From the NCBI RefSeq assembly GCF_002288825.1, contig NZ_NSLI01000005.1:248001-312000 (forward strand): a stretch of 64,000 nucleotides of DNA, written 5' to 3'. This document shows positions 43,389 through 52,861 of this stretch, piece after piece (positions within the stretch are counted from its first letter, which is position 1; every line of letters starts with the position of its first letter). The position numbers and the translations under genes are program-made. The DNA is from Sphingomonas lenta. Its GTDB lineage: Bacteria > Pseudomonadota > Alphaproteobacteria > Sphingomonadales > Sphingomonadaceae. The notes beneath the pieces are model-generated. The model saw nothing but the letters and a program-made list of their open reading frames with translations, was not told the origin of the DNA and searched no databases.

Positions 43389-44648
43389 CTACGGCGCCCT
43401 GACCTGGCCGTCGCCGCGCACGACCGTCTTGTAGGTCGTGAGGCCCGCCAGTCCGACCGGCCCGCGCGCGTGGAGGCGACCGGTGGCGATGCCGATCTCC
43501 GCGCCGAAGCCGAACTCGCCGCCATCGGCGAACTGGGTGGAGGCGTTGTGGAGCACGATCGCGCTGTCGACTTCCGTCAGGAAGCGCTCGGCGGCGCGGT
43601 CGTCCTCGGCGACGATCGCGTCGGTGTGGTGCGAGCCGTAGCGCGCGATGTGCTCGATCGCGCCGGCCACGCCGGGCACGGTGGCGACGGCCATGATCGC
43701 GTCGAGATACTCGGTCCCCCAGTCCTCCGGGGAAGCGGGGACGAGGCGCGGGTCGAGCGCGAGGAGGTCGGGCGCGACGCGCAGCTCGCAGCCCGCGTCG
43801 AGCAGGTCGCCCAGCACCGCGCGCGTCGTCTCGACGGGCAGTACCTCGTCGATCAGCAGCGTCTCCGCCGCGCCGCACACGCCCGTGCGGCGCATCTTGC
43901 TGTTGAGCGCGACGGCCCTGGCCTTGGCGGGATCGGCCGAGCGGTCGAAATAGACGTGGCATACCCCGTCCAGGTGCGCGAGCACGGGTACGCGCGCCTC
44001 CTCCTCGACGCGCGCGACGAGGCTCTTGCCGCCGCGCGGGATCACCACGTCGATCAGCCCGCGCGCTCGCAGAATCGCGCCGACGGCGGCGCGGTCGGTC
44101 GTCGGCACGAGCTGGACGGCGTCGGGCGTAATGCCTGCGTCGGCCAGCCCCTCCACCACCGCCGCGTGCAGCGCCCGGTTGGTCTCGATCGCCTCCGCGC
44201 CTCCGCGCAGGATGCAGGCGTTGCCGCTCATCAGGCAGAGCGCGGCGGCGTCGGCGGTGACGTTGGGGCGGCTCTCGTAGATGATGCCGACCACGCCCAG
44301 CGGCACGCGGACCTGCGTGAACCGGAGGCCGTTCGGGCGCGTCCACTCCCCGATCACCTGGCCGACGGGATCGGGGAGGGCGGCGACCGCCTCCAGCCCC
44401 GCCGCGATCCCGGCCAGGCGCGCGTTGTCGAGCCTGAGCCGGTCGAGCATCGCGCCGGTGAGCCCGGCGGCGGCCGCGCGCGCCATGTCGGCCTCGTTGG
44501 CGGCGAGGATCGCGCCCGCCCGTTCCCGGACGCGCCCCGCCGCGCCGCGGAGCGCCGCCGCCTTGGCCGCGGTGTCGGTCTGCGCCAGCATCGCCGCGGC
44601 CTCGCGCGCGGCGCGGCCCATGTCCAGCAGGAGGTCGTCGGGGGTCAC
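43389..44648 (-). CDS. proA: Gamma-glutamyl phosphate reductase
   Basis: A 419-residue aldehyde-dehydrogenase-fold enzyme for the second step of proline synthesis. Recognisable blocks are VPLGVVGIIYESRPNVTADAA, SGNACILRGGAEAIETN, IDVVIPRGGKSLV, HLDGVCHVYFD, the catalytic Cys in MRRTGVCGAAETLL, and GRLHARGPVGLAGLTTYK near the end. The start is GTG 44648, which overlaps the proB TGA (GTGA). It is the last gene in the chain leuA-leuC-leuD-leuB-proB-proA. Confidence 0.96.
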   Translation of the reverse strand: MTPDDLLLDMGRAAREAAAMLAQTDTAAKAAALRGAAGRVRERAGAILAANEADMARAAAAGLTGAMLDRLRLDNARLAGIAAGLEAVAALPDPVGQVIGEWTRPNGLRFTQVRVPLGVVGIIYESRPNVTADAAALCLMSGNACILRGGAEAIETNRALHAAVVEGLADAGITPDAVQLVPTTDRAAVGAILRARGLIDVVIPRGGKSLVARVEEEARVPVLAHLDGVCHVYFDRSADPAKARAVALNSKMRRTGVCGAAETLLIDEVLPVETTRAVLGDLLDAGCELRVAPDLLALDPRLVPASPEDWGTEYLDAIMAVATVPGVAGAIEHIARYGSHHTDAIVAEDDRAAERFLTEVDSAIVLHNASTQFADGGEFGFGAEIGIATGRLHARGPVGLAGLTTYKTVVRGDGQVRAP

Positions 44649-45766
44649 AGCATCACCAAATGGTCGCGATGCACCAGCGCCGAACGCGGCGCGTAGCCCA
44701 GCAGTTCTCCTTGCGCTTCGTTGCGGACGCCCGCGATGCGCGCCGCCTCGCCTGAGTCGTAGGCGACGAGGCCGCGCGCGATCGGGCCGGCGGGCGCGAC
44801 CACCTCGACCACGTCGCCGCGCCGGAACGCGCCCTCGACCTGGAAGACGCCGGCCGCGAGCAGGCTGCGCCCGGCGGCGAGCGCGGCGGCCGCGCCCTCG
44901 TCCACGTGGATGCGCCCCTTCGCGGCGAGCCCGCCCGCGAGCCACGCCTTGCGGCGGGGCGGCGCGCTCGGCGCGACGAAGACGGTGCCGCGCCCGGTCT
45001 CGGCGAAGCGGCGGAGCGGGTGGTCGATCTTGCCCGACACGATCGCGAGGTCCGCGCCCGCCAGCCCCGCGATCCGCGCCGCCTGAAGCTTCGCCGCCAT
45101 GCCGCCCGTGCCCAGGCCCGAGCCGCTGCGCGCGTCGCCCAGCGCCATGATGCGCTCGTCTAGCTCCTCGACCGTCTCGACCAGCGTCGCCGCCGGGTCC
45201 ACCGTGGGATCGGCGGTGTAGAGCCCGTCCACGTCGGACAGCAGCACGACGCCGCCCGCGCCCGCCGCCTGCGCTACGCGCGCCGCGAGCCGGTCGTTAT
45301 CGCCGAAGCGGATTTCGGCGGTGGCGACGCTGTCGTTCTCGTTGAGCACCGGGACAGCGCCCAGCGCGAGCAGCCGGTCGAGCGTCGCGGACGCGTTCAG
45401 GTAGCGGCGGCGGTCCTCCAGATCGTCGAGCGTCAGGAGCATCTGCGCCGCGCGCATACCCCGCTCACCGAGCAGTTCTTCGTACAATCGGGCGAGCATG
45501 ATCTGGCCCACCGCCGCGGCCGCCTGCGCGTCGTCCAGGCTCGCGCGGCCACCGCCGGGCAGTGCCAGCGTCCGCGCGCCGAGCGCGATCGCGCCCGACG
45601 AGACGATTACCACCTGCTGCCCCGCCGCGCGGCGTTCGACCACGTCGTCGAGAAGCGTCGCCAGCCACTCGCGCCGCGGCGTGCCGTCGGGCCGCACCAG
45701 CAACGAGGAGCCGATCTTGACGACGAGGCGCTTGGCTTGAGGCGGCGCGAACCGTTCGATCCTCAT
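44645..45766 (-). CDS. proB: Glutamate 5-kinase with PUA domain
   Basis: A 373-residue enzyme, first step of proline synthesis. An amino-acid-kinase domain ([72 protein letters not shown]) is followed from about residue 270 by a PUA domain ([20 protein letters not shown] to VHRDHLVML). The length is that of the long, feedback-inhibited form. ATG 45766 overlaps the leuB stop (ATGA), tying proline genes to the leucine operon. Confidence 0.96.
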   Translation of the reverse strand: MRIERFAPPQAKRLVVKIGSSLLVRPDGTPRREWLATLLDDVVERRAAGQQVVIVSSGAIALGARTLALPGGGRASLDDAQAAAAVGQIMLARLYEELLGERGMRAAQMLLTLDDLEDRRRYLNASATLDRLLALGAVPVLNENDSVATAEIRFGDNDRLAARVAQAAGAGGVVLLSDVDGLYTADPTVDPAATLVETVEELDERIMALGDARSGSGLGTGGMAAKLQAARIAGLAGADLAIVSGKIDHPLRRFAETGRGTVFVAPSAPPRRKAWLAGGLAAKGRIHVDEGAAAALAAGRSLLAAGVFQVEGAFRRGDVVEVVAPAGPIARGLVAYDSGEAARIAGVRNEAQGELLGYAPRSALVHRDHLVML

Positions 45767-46842
45767 AGGCCGAGTTCGCGGACCACCGCATCCGCCATCT
45801 CCCGCGTGCCCACCGTCGGCAGGTCCGGCGCGGCTAGGTCGGGCGTGCGGACGCGGGCGAGCGCGGCTTCGCAGGCGCGCTCGACGCGGGTCGCCGGCTC
45901 CTCCAGCCCGAGCGACCAGCGCAGCAGCATGGCCAGGCTGAGGATCTGCGCGATTGGGTTCGCGACGCCCCGGCCCGCGATGTCGGGCGCGGAGCCGTGG
46001 ATCGGCTCATACAGCGCAGGCCGGCGACCGTCGGCGTCGACGGGGCCGAGCGTCGCGGAGGGCAGGAGCCCCAGGCTGCCGGTGCACATGGAGGCGAGGT
46101 CTGACAGAATGTCGCCGAACAAATTGCCGGTGACGACCACGTCGAACTGCTTAGGCGCACGCACGATCTGCATGGCGCAGTTGTCGGCGTAGAGATGATC
46201 GAGCGCGACGTCGGTGAAGTCGCGGTCGCGGACCGCCTGGACGGTGCGGCGCCACAGAAGGCCGCTCTCCATGACGTTGGCCTTGTCGACGCTCGTCACC
46301 CGACCCTGGCGGCGGCGAGCGAGGTCGAGGGCGACGCGCGCGACGCGCTCGATCTCCGGCGTGGAATAGACCTCCGTGTTGACGCCGCGCTCCGTCCCGT
46401 CGGGCAGCCGCTCGATGCCGCGCGGCTCGCCGAAATAGACGCCGCCCGTCGACTCGCGCACGATCATCAGGTCAAGGCCGCGCACCAGCTCCGGCTTGAG
46501 CGACGACGCGTCGGCGAGCCGGTCGAAGACGCGGGCCGGACGCAAATTGGCGAACAGGTCGAGGTGCTTGCGCAATCCGATGATCGCCGCCTCGGGGCGA
46601 AGGTCGTAGGCGACGCCGTCCCACTTGGGGCCGCCGACCGCGCCGAACAACACGGCGTCGGCCGCGTGCGCCTTGGCGAGCACGCGGTCAGGCAGCGGCG
46701 TCCCTTCCGCGTCGTACGCCGCGCCGCCGACCAGGTCGTGGTCGAGCTCGACGGACAAGCCGAGCGCGTCGAAGACGGTGAGCGCGGCCGCCATCACCTC
46801 CGGGCCGATGCCGTCGCCCGGCAGCACGAGGATGCGCGTCAT
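45763..46842 (-). CDS. leuB: 3-isopropylmalate dehydrogenase
   Basis: A 359-residue enzyme for the third step of leucine synthesis. Motifs include [11 protein letters not shown] at the N-terminus, [51 protein letters not shown], the Asp-rich metal site in [25 protein letters not shown], and [17 protein letters not shown] 46842 overlaps the leuD stop by four bases. Its own stop overlaps proB. Confidence 0.97.
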   Translation of the reverse strand: MTRILVLPGDGIGPEVMAAALTVFDALGLSVELDHDLVGGAAYDAEGTPLPDRVLAKAHAADAVLFGAVGGPKWDGVAYDLRPEAAIIGLRKHLDLFANLRPARVFDRLADASSLKPELVRGLDLMIVRESTGGVYFGEPRGIERLPDGTERGVNTEVYSTPEIERVARVALDLARRRQGRVTSVDKANVMESGLLWRRTVQAVRDRDFTDVALDHLYADNCAMQIVRAPKQFDVVVTGNLFGDILSDLASMCTGSLGLLPSATLGPVDADGRRPALYEPIHGSAPDIAGRGVANPIAQILSLAMLLRWSLGLEEPATRVERACEAALARVRTPDLAAPDLPTVGTREMADAVVRELGL

Positions 46843-47420
46843 AAGCCCCAAGCGGGCCGGCGCGCCTCGAACGCCTCGATCGCGGGGACGTGGCGGAGCG
46901 TGACGCCGATATCGTCGAGCCCTTCGAGCAGCATCTCGCGGCGGAGCGGGTCGATTGCGAAGGGGAACGCCTCGCCGTTGGGCCGCACGACGATCTGGCG
47001 CTCGAGATCGACATGGAGGCGGGCGTTGGGGCCGAGCTCCGCATCGGCCGTCAGCGCCTCGCACGCGGCGGCGGGCAGCGCCACGGGCAGCACGCCGTTC
47101 TTGAGCGCGTTGTTCTGGAAGATGTCGGCGAAGCTGGGCGCGATCACACAGCGTATGCCATAGTCGATGAGCGCCCAGCTCGCATGCTCGCGCGACGAGC
47201 CGCAGCCGACGTTCTCGCCCGCGATCAGGATCTGCGCACCCGCATATTCGGGCCGGTTGAGCACGAAGTCGGGGTCGCGGCGGAGGTCCGCGAAGAGGTG
47301 CCGGCCGAGCCCCGTGCGCTTGATCGTTTTGAGGAAGCGCGCGGGGATGATCTGGTCGGTGTCGACGTTCGCGGCGCGCAAGGGCACCGCGACGCCAGTC
47401 AGCGTGGTGAAGGGGGTCAT
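46839..47420 (-). CDS. leuD: 3-isopropylmalate dehydratase small subunit
   Basis: A 193-residue subunit that pairs with LeuC in the isomerisation of isopropylmalate. Family landmarks are [15 protein letters not shown] near residue 18, [17 protein letters not shown] near 68, and [21 protein letters not shown] near 92. ATG 47420 overlaps the leuC stop (ATGA). Confidence 0.96.
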   Translation of the reverse strand: MTPFTTLTGVAVPLRAANVDTDQIIPARFLKTIKRTGLGRHLFADLRRDPDFVLNRPEYAGAQILIAGENVGCGSSREHASWALIDYGIRCVIAPSFADIFQNNALKNGVLPVALPAAACEALTADAELGPNARLHVDLERQIVVRPNGEAFPFAIDPLRREMLLEGLDDIGVTLRHVPAIEAFEARRPAWGL

Positions 47421-48826
47421 GCCGCGTCCTCCAGTTCGGCCGGGTCCACAAAGCGGCCCGCGACCGCGGCGGCGGCGGCGAGCGCAGGGGAGACGAGGTG
47501 CGTCCGCCCGCCCGGCCCCTGGCGGCCCTCGAAGTTGCGGTTGGACGTGGAGGCGCAGCGCTGGCCGGGCCCCAGCTTGTCGGGGTTCATGCCGAGGCAC
47601 ATGGAGCAGCCCGCGTCGCGCCACTCGAAACCCGCTTGCGTCAGGATGCGGGCCAGCCCTTCCTCCTCCGCCTGGCGCTTCACCAGGCCGGAGCCGGGGA
47701 CGACCAGCGCGCGCACGCCGTCCGCGACGCGGCGGCCCCGCGCGACGCGAGCGGCCTCGCGGATGTCCTCGATGCGGGCGTTGGTGCACGAGCCGATGAA
47801 CACGGCGTCCACGGGCGTGTCGGCGAGCCGCTGGCCGGGGGCGAGGCCCATATAGTCGAGCGCGCGGCGTATCTGCGCGGCGGTGACCTCGTCGGGCACG
47901 CTCGCCGGGTCGGGCGCGGCGCCGTTGATCGGAACCGCCGCCTCGGGGCTAGTGCCCCAGGTGACCATGGGACGGACCGCTGCGGCGTCGATCTCCAGCT
48001 CGCGGTCGAACGCCGCGTCTGGGTCGCTGGGCAGCGTGCGCCAATAGGCGACCGCGGCGTCCCAGTCGGCACCCTTCGGCGCGTACGGGCGGCCGCGGCA
48101 GTAGGCGAAGGTCGTCTCGTCGGGCGCGATCATTCCGGCGCGCGCGCCGGCCTCGATGGCGAGGTTGCACAGCGTCATGCGCCCGGCCATGTTCAGCGCT
48201 TCCACCGCCTCGCCGGCATATTCGAGCGCGTGGCCCGTCGCGCCCGCCGTGCCGATCCGCGCGATGATTGCGAGCGCCAGGTCCTTGGCCGATACGCCGG
48301 GGCGGAGGCAGCCGCGGCACGTCACGCGCATCGTCTTGGCGCGACGCTGGAGCAGCGTCTGGGTGGCGAGGACGTGCTCGACCTCCGAGGTGCCGATGCC
48401 GAAGGCGAGCGCGCCGAACGCGCCGTGCGTCGAAGTGTGGCTGTCGCCGCAGACGATCGTCAGACCGGGCAGACTCAAGCCCTGCTCGGGGCCGACGACG
48501 TGGACGATGCCCTGCCGCTCGTCGGTGAGGGGGATATAGGGCACGCCGAACTCGCGGACATTCTCCTCAAGCGTGGCGAGCTGGAGCGCGCTCTTCGGCT
48601 CGGCGACCGGCTCTCCGCGCCCGGTGGTCGGGACGTTATGGTCGGGGACTGCGAAGGTCAGGTCTGGACGGCGCACGCGCCTGCCGGCGGCGCGCAGGCC
48701 CTCGAACGCCTGAGGGCTCGTCACTTCGTGGACGAGGTGGCGGTCGATGTAGAGGACCGCGGTGCCGTCGGGCAGCGTGTCGACAACGTGCGCGTCGAAC
48801 AGCTTATCGTAGAGCGTCCGGGGCAT
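47417..48826 (-). CDS. leuC: 3-isopropylmalate dehydratase large subunit
   Basis: A 469-residue aconitase-superfamily protein. The Fe-S ligands are visible as [12 protein letters not shown] and [12 protein letters not shown]. Other landmarks are [30 protein letters not shown], and [20 protein letters not shown] at the C-terminus. Either GTG 48829 or ATG 48826 could start it; ATG is preferred because it gives the usual MPRTLYDKL start. The ATG shares one base with the leuA TGA. Confidence 0.97.
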   Translation of the reverse strand: MPRTLYDKLFDAHVVDTLPDGTAVLYIDRHLVHEVTSPQAFEGLRAAGRRVRRPDLTFAVPDHNVPTTGRGEPVAEPKSALQLATLEENVREFGVPYIPLTDERQGIVHVVGPEQGLSLPGLTIVCGDSHTSTHGAFGALAFGIGTSEVEHVLATQTLLQRRAKTMRVTCRGCLRPGVSAKDLALAIIARIGTAGATGHALEYAGEAVEALNMAGRMTLCNLAIEAGARAGMIAPDETTFAYCRGRPYAPKGADWDAAVAYWRTLPSDPDAAFDRELEIDAAAVRPMVTWGTSPEAAVPINGAAPDPASVPDEVTAAQIRRALDYMGLAPGQRLADTPVDAVFIGSCTNARIEDIREAARVARGRRVADGVRALVVPGSGLVKRQAEEEGLARILTQAGFEWRDAGCSMCLGMNPDKLGPGQRCASTSNRNFEGRQGPGGRTHLVSPALAAAAAVAGRFVDPAELEDAA

Positions 48827-50415
48827 CACGCGTTCACCACTCCGGCCTGAGTTGGGGGCGGGGCCTGACGCTCGCGCTTCACGAGCAGCTTGTTGAGCGC
48901 GTGCACATAGGCGCGCACCGCCGAGACTACGGTGTCGGTGTCCGCGCCTTGGCCGTCGACCGAGCGGCCGTCCTCCTCCAGGCGCACGGTGGTACGCGCC
49001 TGCGCGTCCGACCCGCCAGTGATCGCGCCCACCGAGTAGAGCGTGAGCTCGGCCGCGTGCGGGCAGACCGCGCGCACCGCGTTGAAGCTGGCGTCCACCG
49101 GGCCGTCGCCGGTGGCGGTCGCGGCCTTGCGCTCGCCGTCGACCATCAGCTCGACCTCGGCGCGCGCCGGGCCGCGGCTGCTCGACGAGACGGCGATCTC
49201 GACGAACCGGATTCGCTCATGGTCGCGGACCACCTCGTCGTCCACGAGCGCGACCAGGTCCTCCTCGAACACGACCTTCTTGCGGTCGGCCAGCTCCTTG
49301 AAGCGGCGGAACGCGTCGGTCAGGCGGTTGTCGCCGATGTCGCCATAGCCGAGCTCGGCGAGCTTGGCGCGGAAGGCGGCGCGGCCGGAATGCTTGCCGA
49401 GCACCAGGTTGGAGCGCGTCCAGCCGACGCTCTCCGGCGTCATGATCTCGTAGCTCCGCTTGTCCTTGAGCATGCCGTCCTGGTGGATGCCGCTCTCGTG
49501 CGCGAAGGCGTTGCGGCCGACGATCGCCTTGTTGGGCTGGACGTCGAAGCCGGTCACGGTGGCGAGCAGGCGCGAGGTCCTGACGATCTCCTCCGTACGG
49601 ATGCCGTTCGAGTAGGGGTTGGCGTCGGGGCGCGTGCGGATCGCCATCACCACCTCCTCCAAGGCGGCGTTGCCCGCGCGCTCGCCGATGCCGTTCACCG
49701 TGCATTCGATCTGGCGCGCGCCGGCGGCGACGGCCGCCAGCGCGTTGGCGACGGCGAGCCCCAGGTCGTTATGGTTGTGCGTCGACAGGATCACGCCGTC
49801 GGCGTCGGGCACGTTCCCGCGCACGTCGGCGAACATGCGCGCCATGTCCTCCGGCGTAGCGTAGCCGACGGTGTCGGGCAGGTTGATCGTGGTCGCGCCC
49901 GCCCGGATCGCGCGCTCGACGGCGCGGCGGAGGAACTCGGGCTCGGTGCGCGTGGCGTCCTCCGCGGACCATTCCACGTCGTCCGTCATGTCGCGCGCGA
50001 GCGACACGGAAGCGGTGATCGCGTCGAGCACCGCGTCCGGCGTCATGCGCAACTTGTGCTCCATATGGAGCGGGCTCGTCGAGATGAAGGTGTGGATGCG
50101 CCGCCGTTCGGCGGGGCGCACCGCCTGGCCGGCGCGGGTGATGTCGTCGCGGGCGGCGCGGGCGAGGGCGCAGATCACGGGGCCCCGCACCTCGCTCGCG
50201 ATCGTGTGGACGGCGGCGAAGTCGTCGGGCGAGGCGACGGGGAAGCCCGCCTCCATAACGTCGACGCCCAGGCTCGCCAGCGCGTGCGCCATGCGGAGCT
50301 TCTCGGCGGCGGTCATAGAGAAGCCGGGCGACTGCTCGCCGTCGCGCAAGGTGGTGTCGAAGATGATGACGCGGTCGGGCGCGACGCGGCCGAAGCTCGG
50401 GTGGTGCACGGTCAT
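48826..50415 (-). CDS. leuA: 2-isopropylmalate synthase
   Basis: A 529-residue enzyme for the committed step of leucine synthesis. The catalytic barrel shows [43 protein letters not shown] and [14 protein letters not shown], all family signatures. The linker region has [13 protein letters not shown], and the C-terminal LeuA regulatory domain (from about residue 390) presumably gives leucine feedback control. It is first in the leu-pro gene chain. A short leucine-containing open frame lies upstream (50496-50540) and could be an attenuation leader. Confidence 0.97.
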   Translation of the reverse strand: MTVHHPSFGRVAPDRVIIFDTTLRDGEQSPGFSMTAAEKLRMAHALASLGVDVMEAGFPVASPDDFAAVHTIASEVRGPVICALARAARDDITRAGQAVRPAERRRIHTFISTSPLHMEHKLRMTPDAVLDAITASVSLARDMTDDVEWSAEDATRTEPEFLRRAVERAIRAGATTINLPDTVGYATPEDMARMFADVRGNVPDADGVILSTHNHNDLGLAVANALAAVAAGARQIECTVNGIGERAGNAALEEVVMAIRTRPDANPYSNGIRTEEIVRTSRLLATVTGFDVQPNKAIVGRNAFAHESGIHQDGMLKDKRSYEIMTPESVGWTRSNLVLGKHSGRAAFRAKLAELGYGDIGDNRLTDAFRRFKELADRKKVVFEEDLVALVDDEVVRDHERIRFVEIAVSSSSRGPARAEVELMVDGERKAATATGDGPVDASFNAVRAVCPHAAELTLYSVGAITGGSDAQARTTVRLEEDGRSVDGQGADTDTVVSAVRAYVHALNKLLVKRERQAPPPTQAGVVNA

Positions 50416-50495
50416 GAAAACTGCTCGCGTTGTGAAAAGGCCGGCTGGTCTCCCCTGCGCGGCCCGCGAGCCCCAGCGTCAGGGCGCGATGCCGC

Positions 50496-50540
50496 TCAGG
50501 GGCGGATAAGTCGCAGGAGCGGAGCCGGAACGCGGATCAT
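50496..50540 (-). CDS. Possible leu leader peptide upstream of leuA
   Basis: A 14-codon frame encodes MIRVPAPLLRLIRP, with three leucines plus isoleucine and valine within 13 positions. It lies 80 bases before leuA. Downstream, GGCCG and CGGCC followed by TTTT (around 50432-50460) could form a weak terminator stem. No clear ribosome-binding site is visible, so this is only a candidate. Confidence 0.3.
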   Translation of the reverse strand: MIRVPAPLLRLIRP

Positions 50541-50676
50541 GGCGCGCTACATACATCAAGACGTCCGCTTGGCAACAGAGTTTCCGAACGTAAGTCTCAG
50601 ATGAAACTAAGTATGTGCCTAAGGCGTATAGAAAGTAGGGTTGTTTCAGCGGTGCGGTTCGGCGCATAGGGGCGAT

Positions 50677-52533
50677 ATGCCCGCGCTACGATCCCGCACG
50701 ACCACCCACGGCCGCAACATGGCGGGCGCGCGCGGCCTCTGGCGCGCGACGGGGATGCGCGACGAGGACTTCGGCAAGCCGATCGTCGCGGTCGCCAACA
50801 GCTTCACGCAGTTCGTGCCGGGGCACGTCCACCTGAAGGACCTGGGTCAGCTCGTCGCACGCGAGATCGAGCGCGCGGGCGGCGTCGCCAAGGAGTTCAA
50901 CACCATCGCGGTTGACGACGGCATCGCCATGGGTCACGCGGGCATGCTCTACAGCCTGCCGTCGCGCGAGCTGATCGCCGACAGCGTCGAGTATATGGCC
51001 AACGCCCATTGCGCCGACGCGCTGGTGTGCATCTCCAACTGCGACAAGATCACGCCGGGCATGCTCATGGCGGCGCTCCGGCTCAACATCCCCGCCGTGT
51101 TCGTCTCCGGCGGGCCGATGGAGGCGGGCAAAGTCGTGCTCCGGGGCAAAACGCACGCGCTCGACCTGGTCGACGCGATGGTCGCGGCCGCGGACGACGC
51201 GGTCGCCGAGGAGGAGGTGCAGGCGATCGAGCGCGCCGCCTGCCCGACCTGCGGGTCGTGCTCGGGCATGTTCACCGCCAATTCGATGAACTGCCTGACC
51301 GAGGCGCTGGGGCTGTCGCTGCCCGGCAACGGATCGGTGCTGGCGACGCACGCCGACCGCGAGATGCTGTTCCGCGAGGCGGGGCGGCTCGTGGTCGATC
51401 TCTGCGAGCGCTGGTACGCGCGCGACGACGCGGCCGCGCTGCCGCGCTCGATCGCGACGTTCGAAGCGTTCGAGAACGCGATGACGCTCGACATCGCGAT
51501 GGGCGGGTCGACCAACACCGTGCTTCACCTGCTCGCCGCCGCGCACGAGGCGGGCGTGGACTTCACCATGGGCGACATCGACCGGCTGTCCAGGCGGGTG
51601 CCCGTGCTGTGCAAGGTCGCGCCTGCGAAGAGCGACGTGCACATGGAGGATGTCCACCGCGCGGGCGGCGTCATGGCGATCCTGGGCGAGCTCGACCGCG
51701 GCGGCCTGATTTGTGACCAGGTGCCGACCGTGCACGCGGGCAGCATGGGCGAGGCGATCCGTCGCTGGGACGTGCGACAGACGAACAGCGAGGCGGTGGC
51801 CGAGCTCTATCGCGCGGCGCCCGGCGGCGTGCCGACGCAGACGGCGTTCTCGCAATCGCGGCGCTGGGCGGAGCTCGACCTAGACCGCGAGGCCGGCGTG
51901 ATCCGCAGCGTCGAGCACCCGTTTTCAGAGGATGGCGGGCTCGCGGTTCTGACGGGCAACCTCGCCGCCGACGGCTCTATCGTGAAGACCGCGGGGGTGG
52001 ACGAGTCGATCCTGCGCTTCGCCGGTCCGGCGCGCGTATTCGAGAGCCAGGACGCGGCGGTGACCGGCATCCTGACCGGCCAGGTGGTCGCGGGCGAGGT
52101 GGTCGTCATCCGCTACGAAGGCCCGCGCGGCGGGCCGGGGATGCAGGAGATGCTCTACCCGACCAGCTACCTGAAGGCGCGCGGCCTGGGCGCGGCCTGC
52201 GCGCTGGTGACCGACGGTCGTTTTTCCGGCGGCACGTCCGGCCTGTCGATCGGCCACGTCTCGCCCGAGGCGGCGGAGGGCGGCGCGATCGCGCTGGTCG
52301 AGACGGGCGACCTGGTCGAGATCGACATCCCCGGTCGCTCGATCCGGCTCGTCGTTCCCGACGCGGAGCTCGATCGGCGACGCGCGGCGCAGCAGGCGAG
52401 GGGCCCCGCCGCCTACACGCCCGCCAAGCGCGACCGCGCGGTGCCGCCCTCGCTCCAGGCCTACGCCGCCATGACGACCAGCGCGGCCCGCGGCGCGGTG
52501 CGCGACGTGGGGCAGCTTCAACGGCGGCCCTAA
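50677..52533 (+). CDS. ilvD: Dihydroxy-acid dehydratase
   Basis: A 618-residue Fe-S dehydratase of isoleucine/valine synthesis. It starts [27 protein letters not shown], the classical IlvD N-terminus, which fixes ATG 50677. Fe-S cysteines are in [12 protein letters not shown] and [39 protein letters not shown] residues ([15 protein letters not shown]) lie near 520. The N-terminal motif and the ilv neighbours favour IlvD over the related xylonate dehydratase of the oxidative xylose pathway. It is divergent from leuA. Confidence 0.95.
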   Translation: MPALRSRTTTHGRNMAGARGLWRATGMRDEDFGKPIVAVANSFTQFVPGHVHLKDLGQLVAREIERAGGVAKEFNTIAVDDGIAMGHAGMLYSLPSRELIADSVEYMANAHCADALVCISNCDKITPGMLMAALRLNIPAVFVSGGPMEAGKVVLRGKTHALDLVDAMVAAADDAVAEEEVQAIERAACPTCGSCSGMFTANSMNCLTEALGLSLPGNGSVLATHADREMLFREAGRLVVDLCERWYARDDAAALPRSIATFEAFENAMTLDIAMGGSTNTVLHLLAAAHEAGVDFTMGDIDRLSRRVPVLCKVAPAKSDVHMEDVHRAGGVMAILGELDRGGLICDQVPTVHAGSMGEAIRRWDVRQTNSEAVAELYRAAPGGVPTQTAFSQSRRWAELDLDREAGVIRSVEHPFSEDGGLAVLTGNLAADGSIVKTAGVDESILRFAGPARVFESQDAAVTGILTGQVVAGEVVVIRYEGPRGGPGMQEMLYPTSYLKARGLGAACALVTDGRFSGGTSGLSIGHVSPEAAEGGAIALVETGDLVEIDIPGRSIRLVVPDAELDRRRAAQQARGPAAYTPAKRDRAVPPSLQAYAAMTTSAARGAVRDVGQLQRRP

Positions 52534-52540
52534 GCGCTCC

Positions 52541-52676
52541 TCGTCACCCCGGACTTGTTCCGGGGTCCATCGCCGCCCAGGCGAACCGCCTATGGGCGTA
52601 GAATGAGCGGCGGTGCACGCCCTCGTACGGGGATGCGCGCAGGACGATGGACCCCGGAACAAGTCCGGGGTGACGA
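52541..52676. repeat. Perfect 32-base inverted repeat, MITE/REP-pair-like element
   Basis: The left arm (52541-52572, reading TCGTCACCCCGGACTTG...) and right arm (52645-52676) are exact reverse complements over 32 bases, separated by 72 bases that are themselves partly palindromic. Each arm also contains the smaller palindrome CCCCGGACTTGTTCCGGGG-like sequence. This is a widespread intergenic repeat type in alphaproteobacteria. The rest of the ilvD-ilvB gap (52534-52861) holds the leader peptide and attenuator. Confidence 0.85.
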
Positions 52677-52749
52677 AGAAAGAAGAAGCAGGGTTGACCT
52701 GCTAAACTCGACGTGTAATTGCGTTTCCAGCACTGGACAGGAAACAATC

Positions 52750-52794
52750 TTGCGCACTCTTCTCGTAATTACCGGAGCGGCCCCCGACGAGTGA
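52750..52794 (+). CDS. ilv leader peptide (attenuation)
   Basis: A 14-codon frame starting at TTG encodes MRTLLVITGAAPDE. It has consecutive Leu-Leu-Val-Ile codons, as expected for a leader that senses charged branched-chain tRNAs. AGGAAAC lies just upstream as a ribosome-binding site. A strong terminator follows 33 bases after the stop, directly before ilvB. GGAGC in the leader (52774-52778) can pair with GCTCC of the terminator (52829-52833), offering an antiterminator. Sequence and position are read directly; the mechanism is inferred from known ilv attenuation. Confidence 0.75.
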   Translation: MRTLLVITGAAPDE

Positions 52795-52826
52795 TCTCCT
52801 GATCACCCGGACGGCGGTCGCGATAC

Positions 52827-52848
52827 AGGCTCCTTCGGGAGCCTTTTT
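52827..52848 (+). terminator. Attenuator terminator before ilvB
   Basis: AGGCTCC (52827-52833), a TTCG tetraloop, and GGAGCCT (52838-52844) are followed by a run of five T (52844-52848). This is a textbook intrinsic terminator, placed about 14 bases before the ilvB start rather than after a gene. Confidence 0.85.
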
Positions 52849-52861
52849 CTTGGCCCGCGAA

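Noticed and set aside
50677..52533. ilvD considered as the missing xylonate dehydratase XylD of the oxidative xylose pathway
   Set aside because: The N-terminus ([20 protein letters not shown]) and the position among leu/ilv genes indicate the biosynthetic IlvD.
52544..52747. Minus-strand 67-codon frame ahead of ilvB
   Set aside because: It is translation of the inverted repeat (RHPGLVPGS-type artefact), not a gene.
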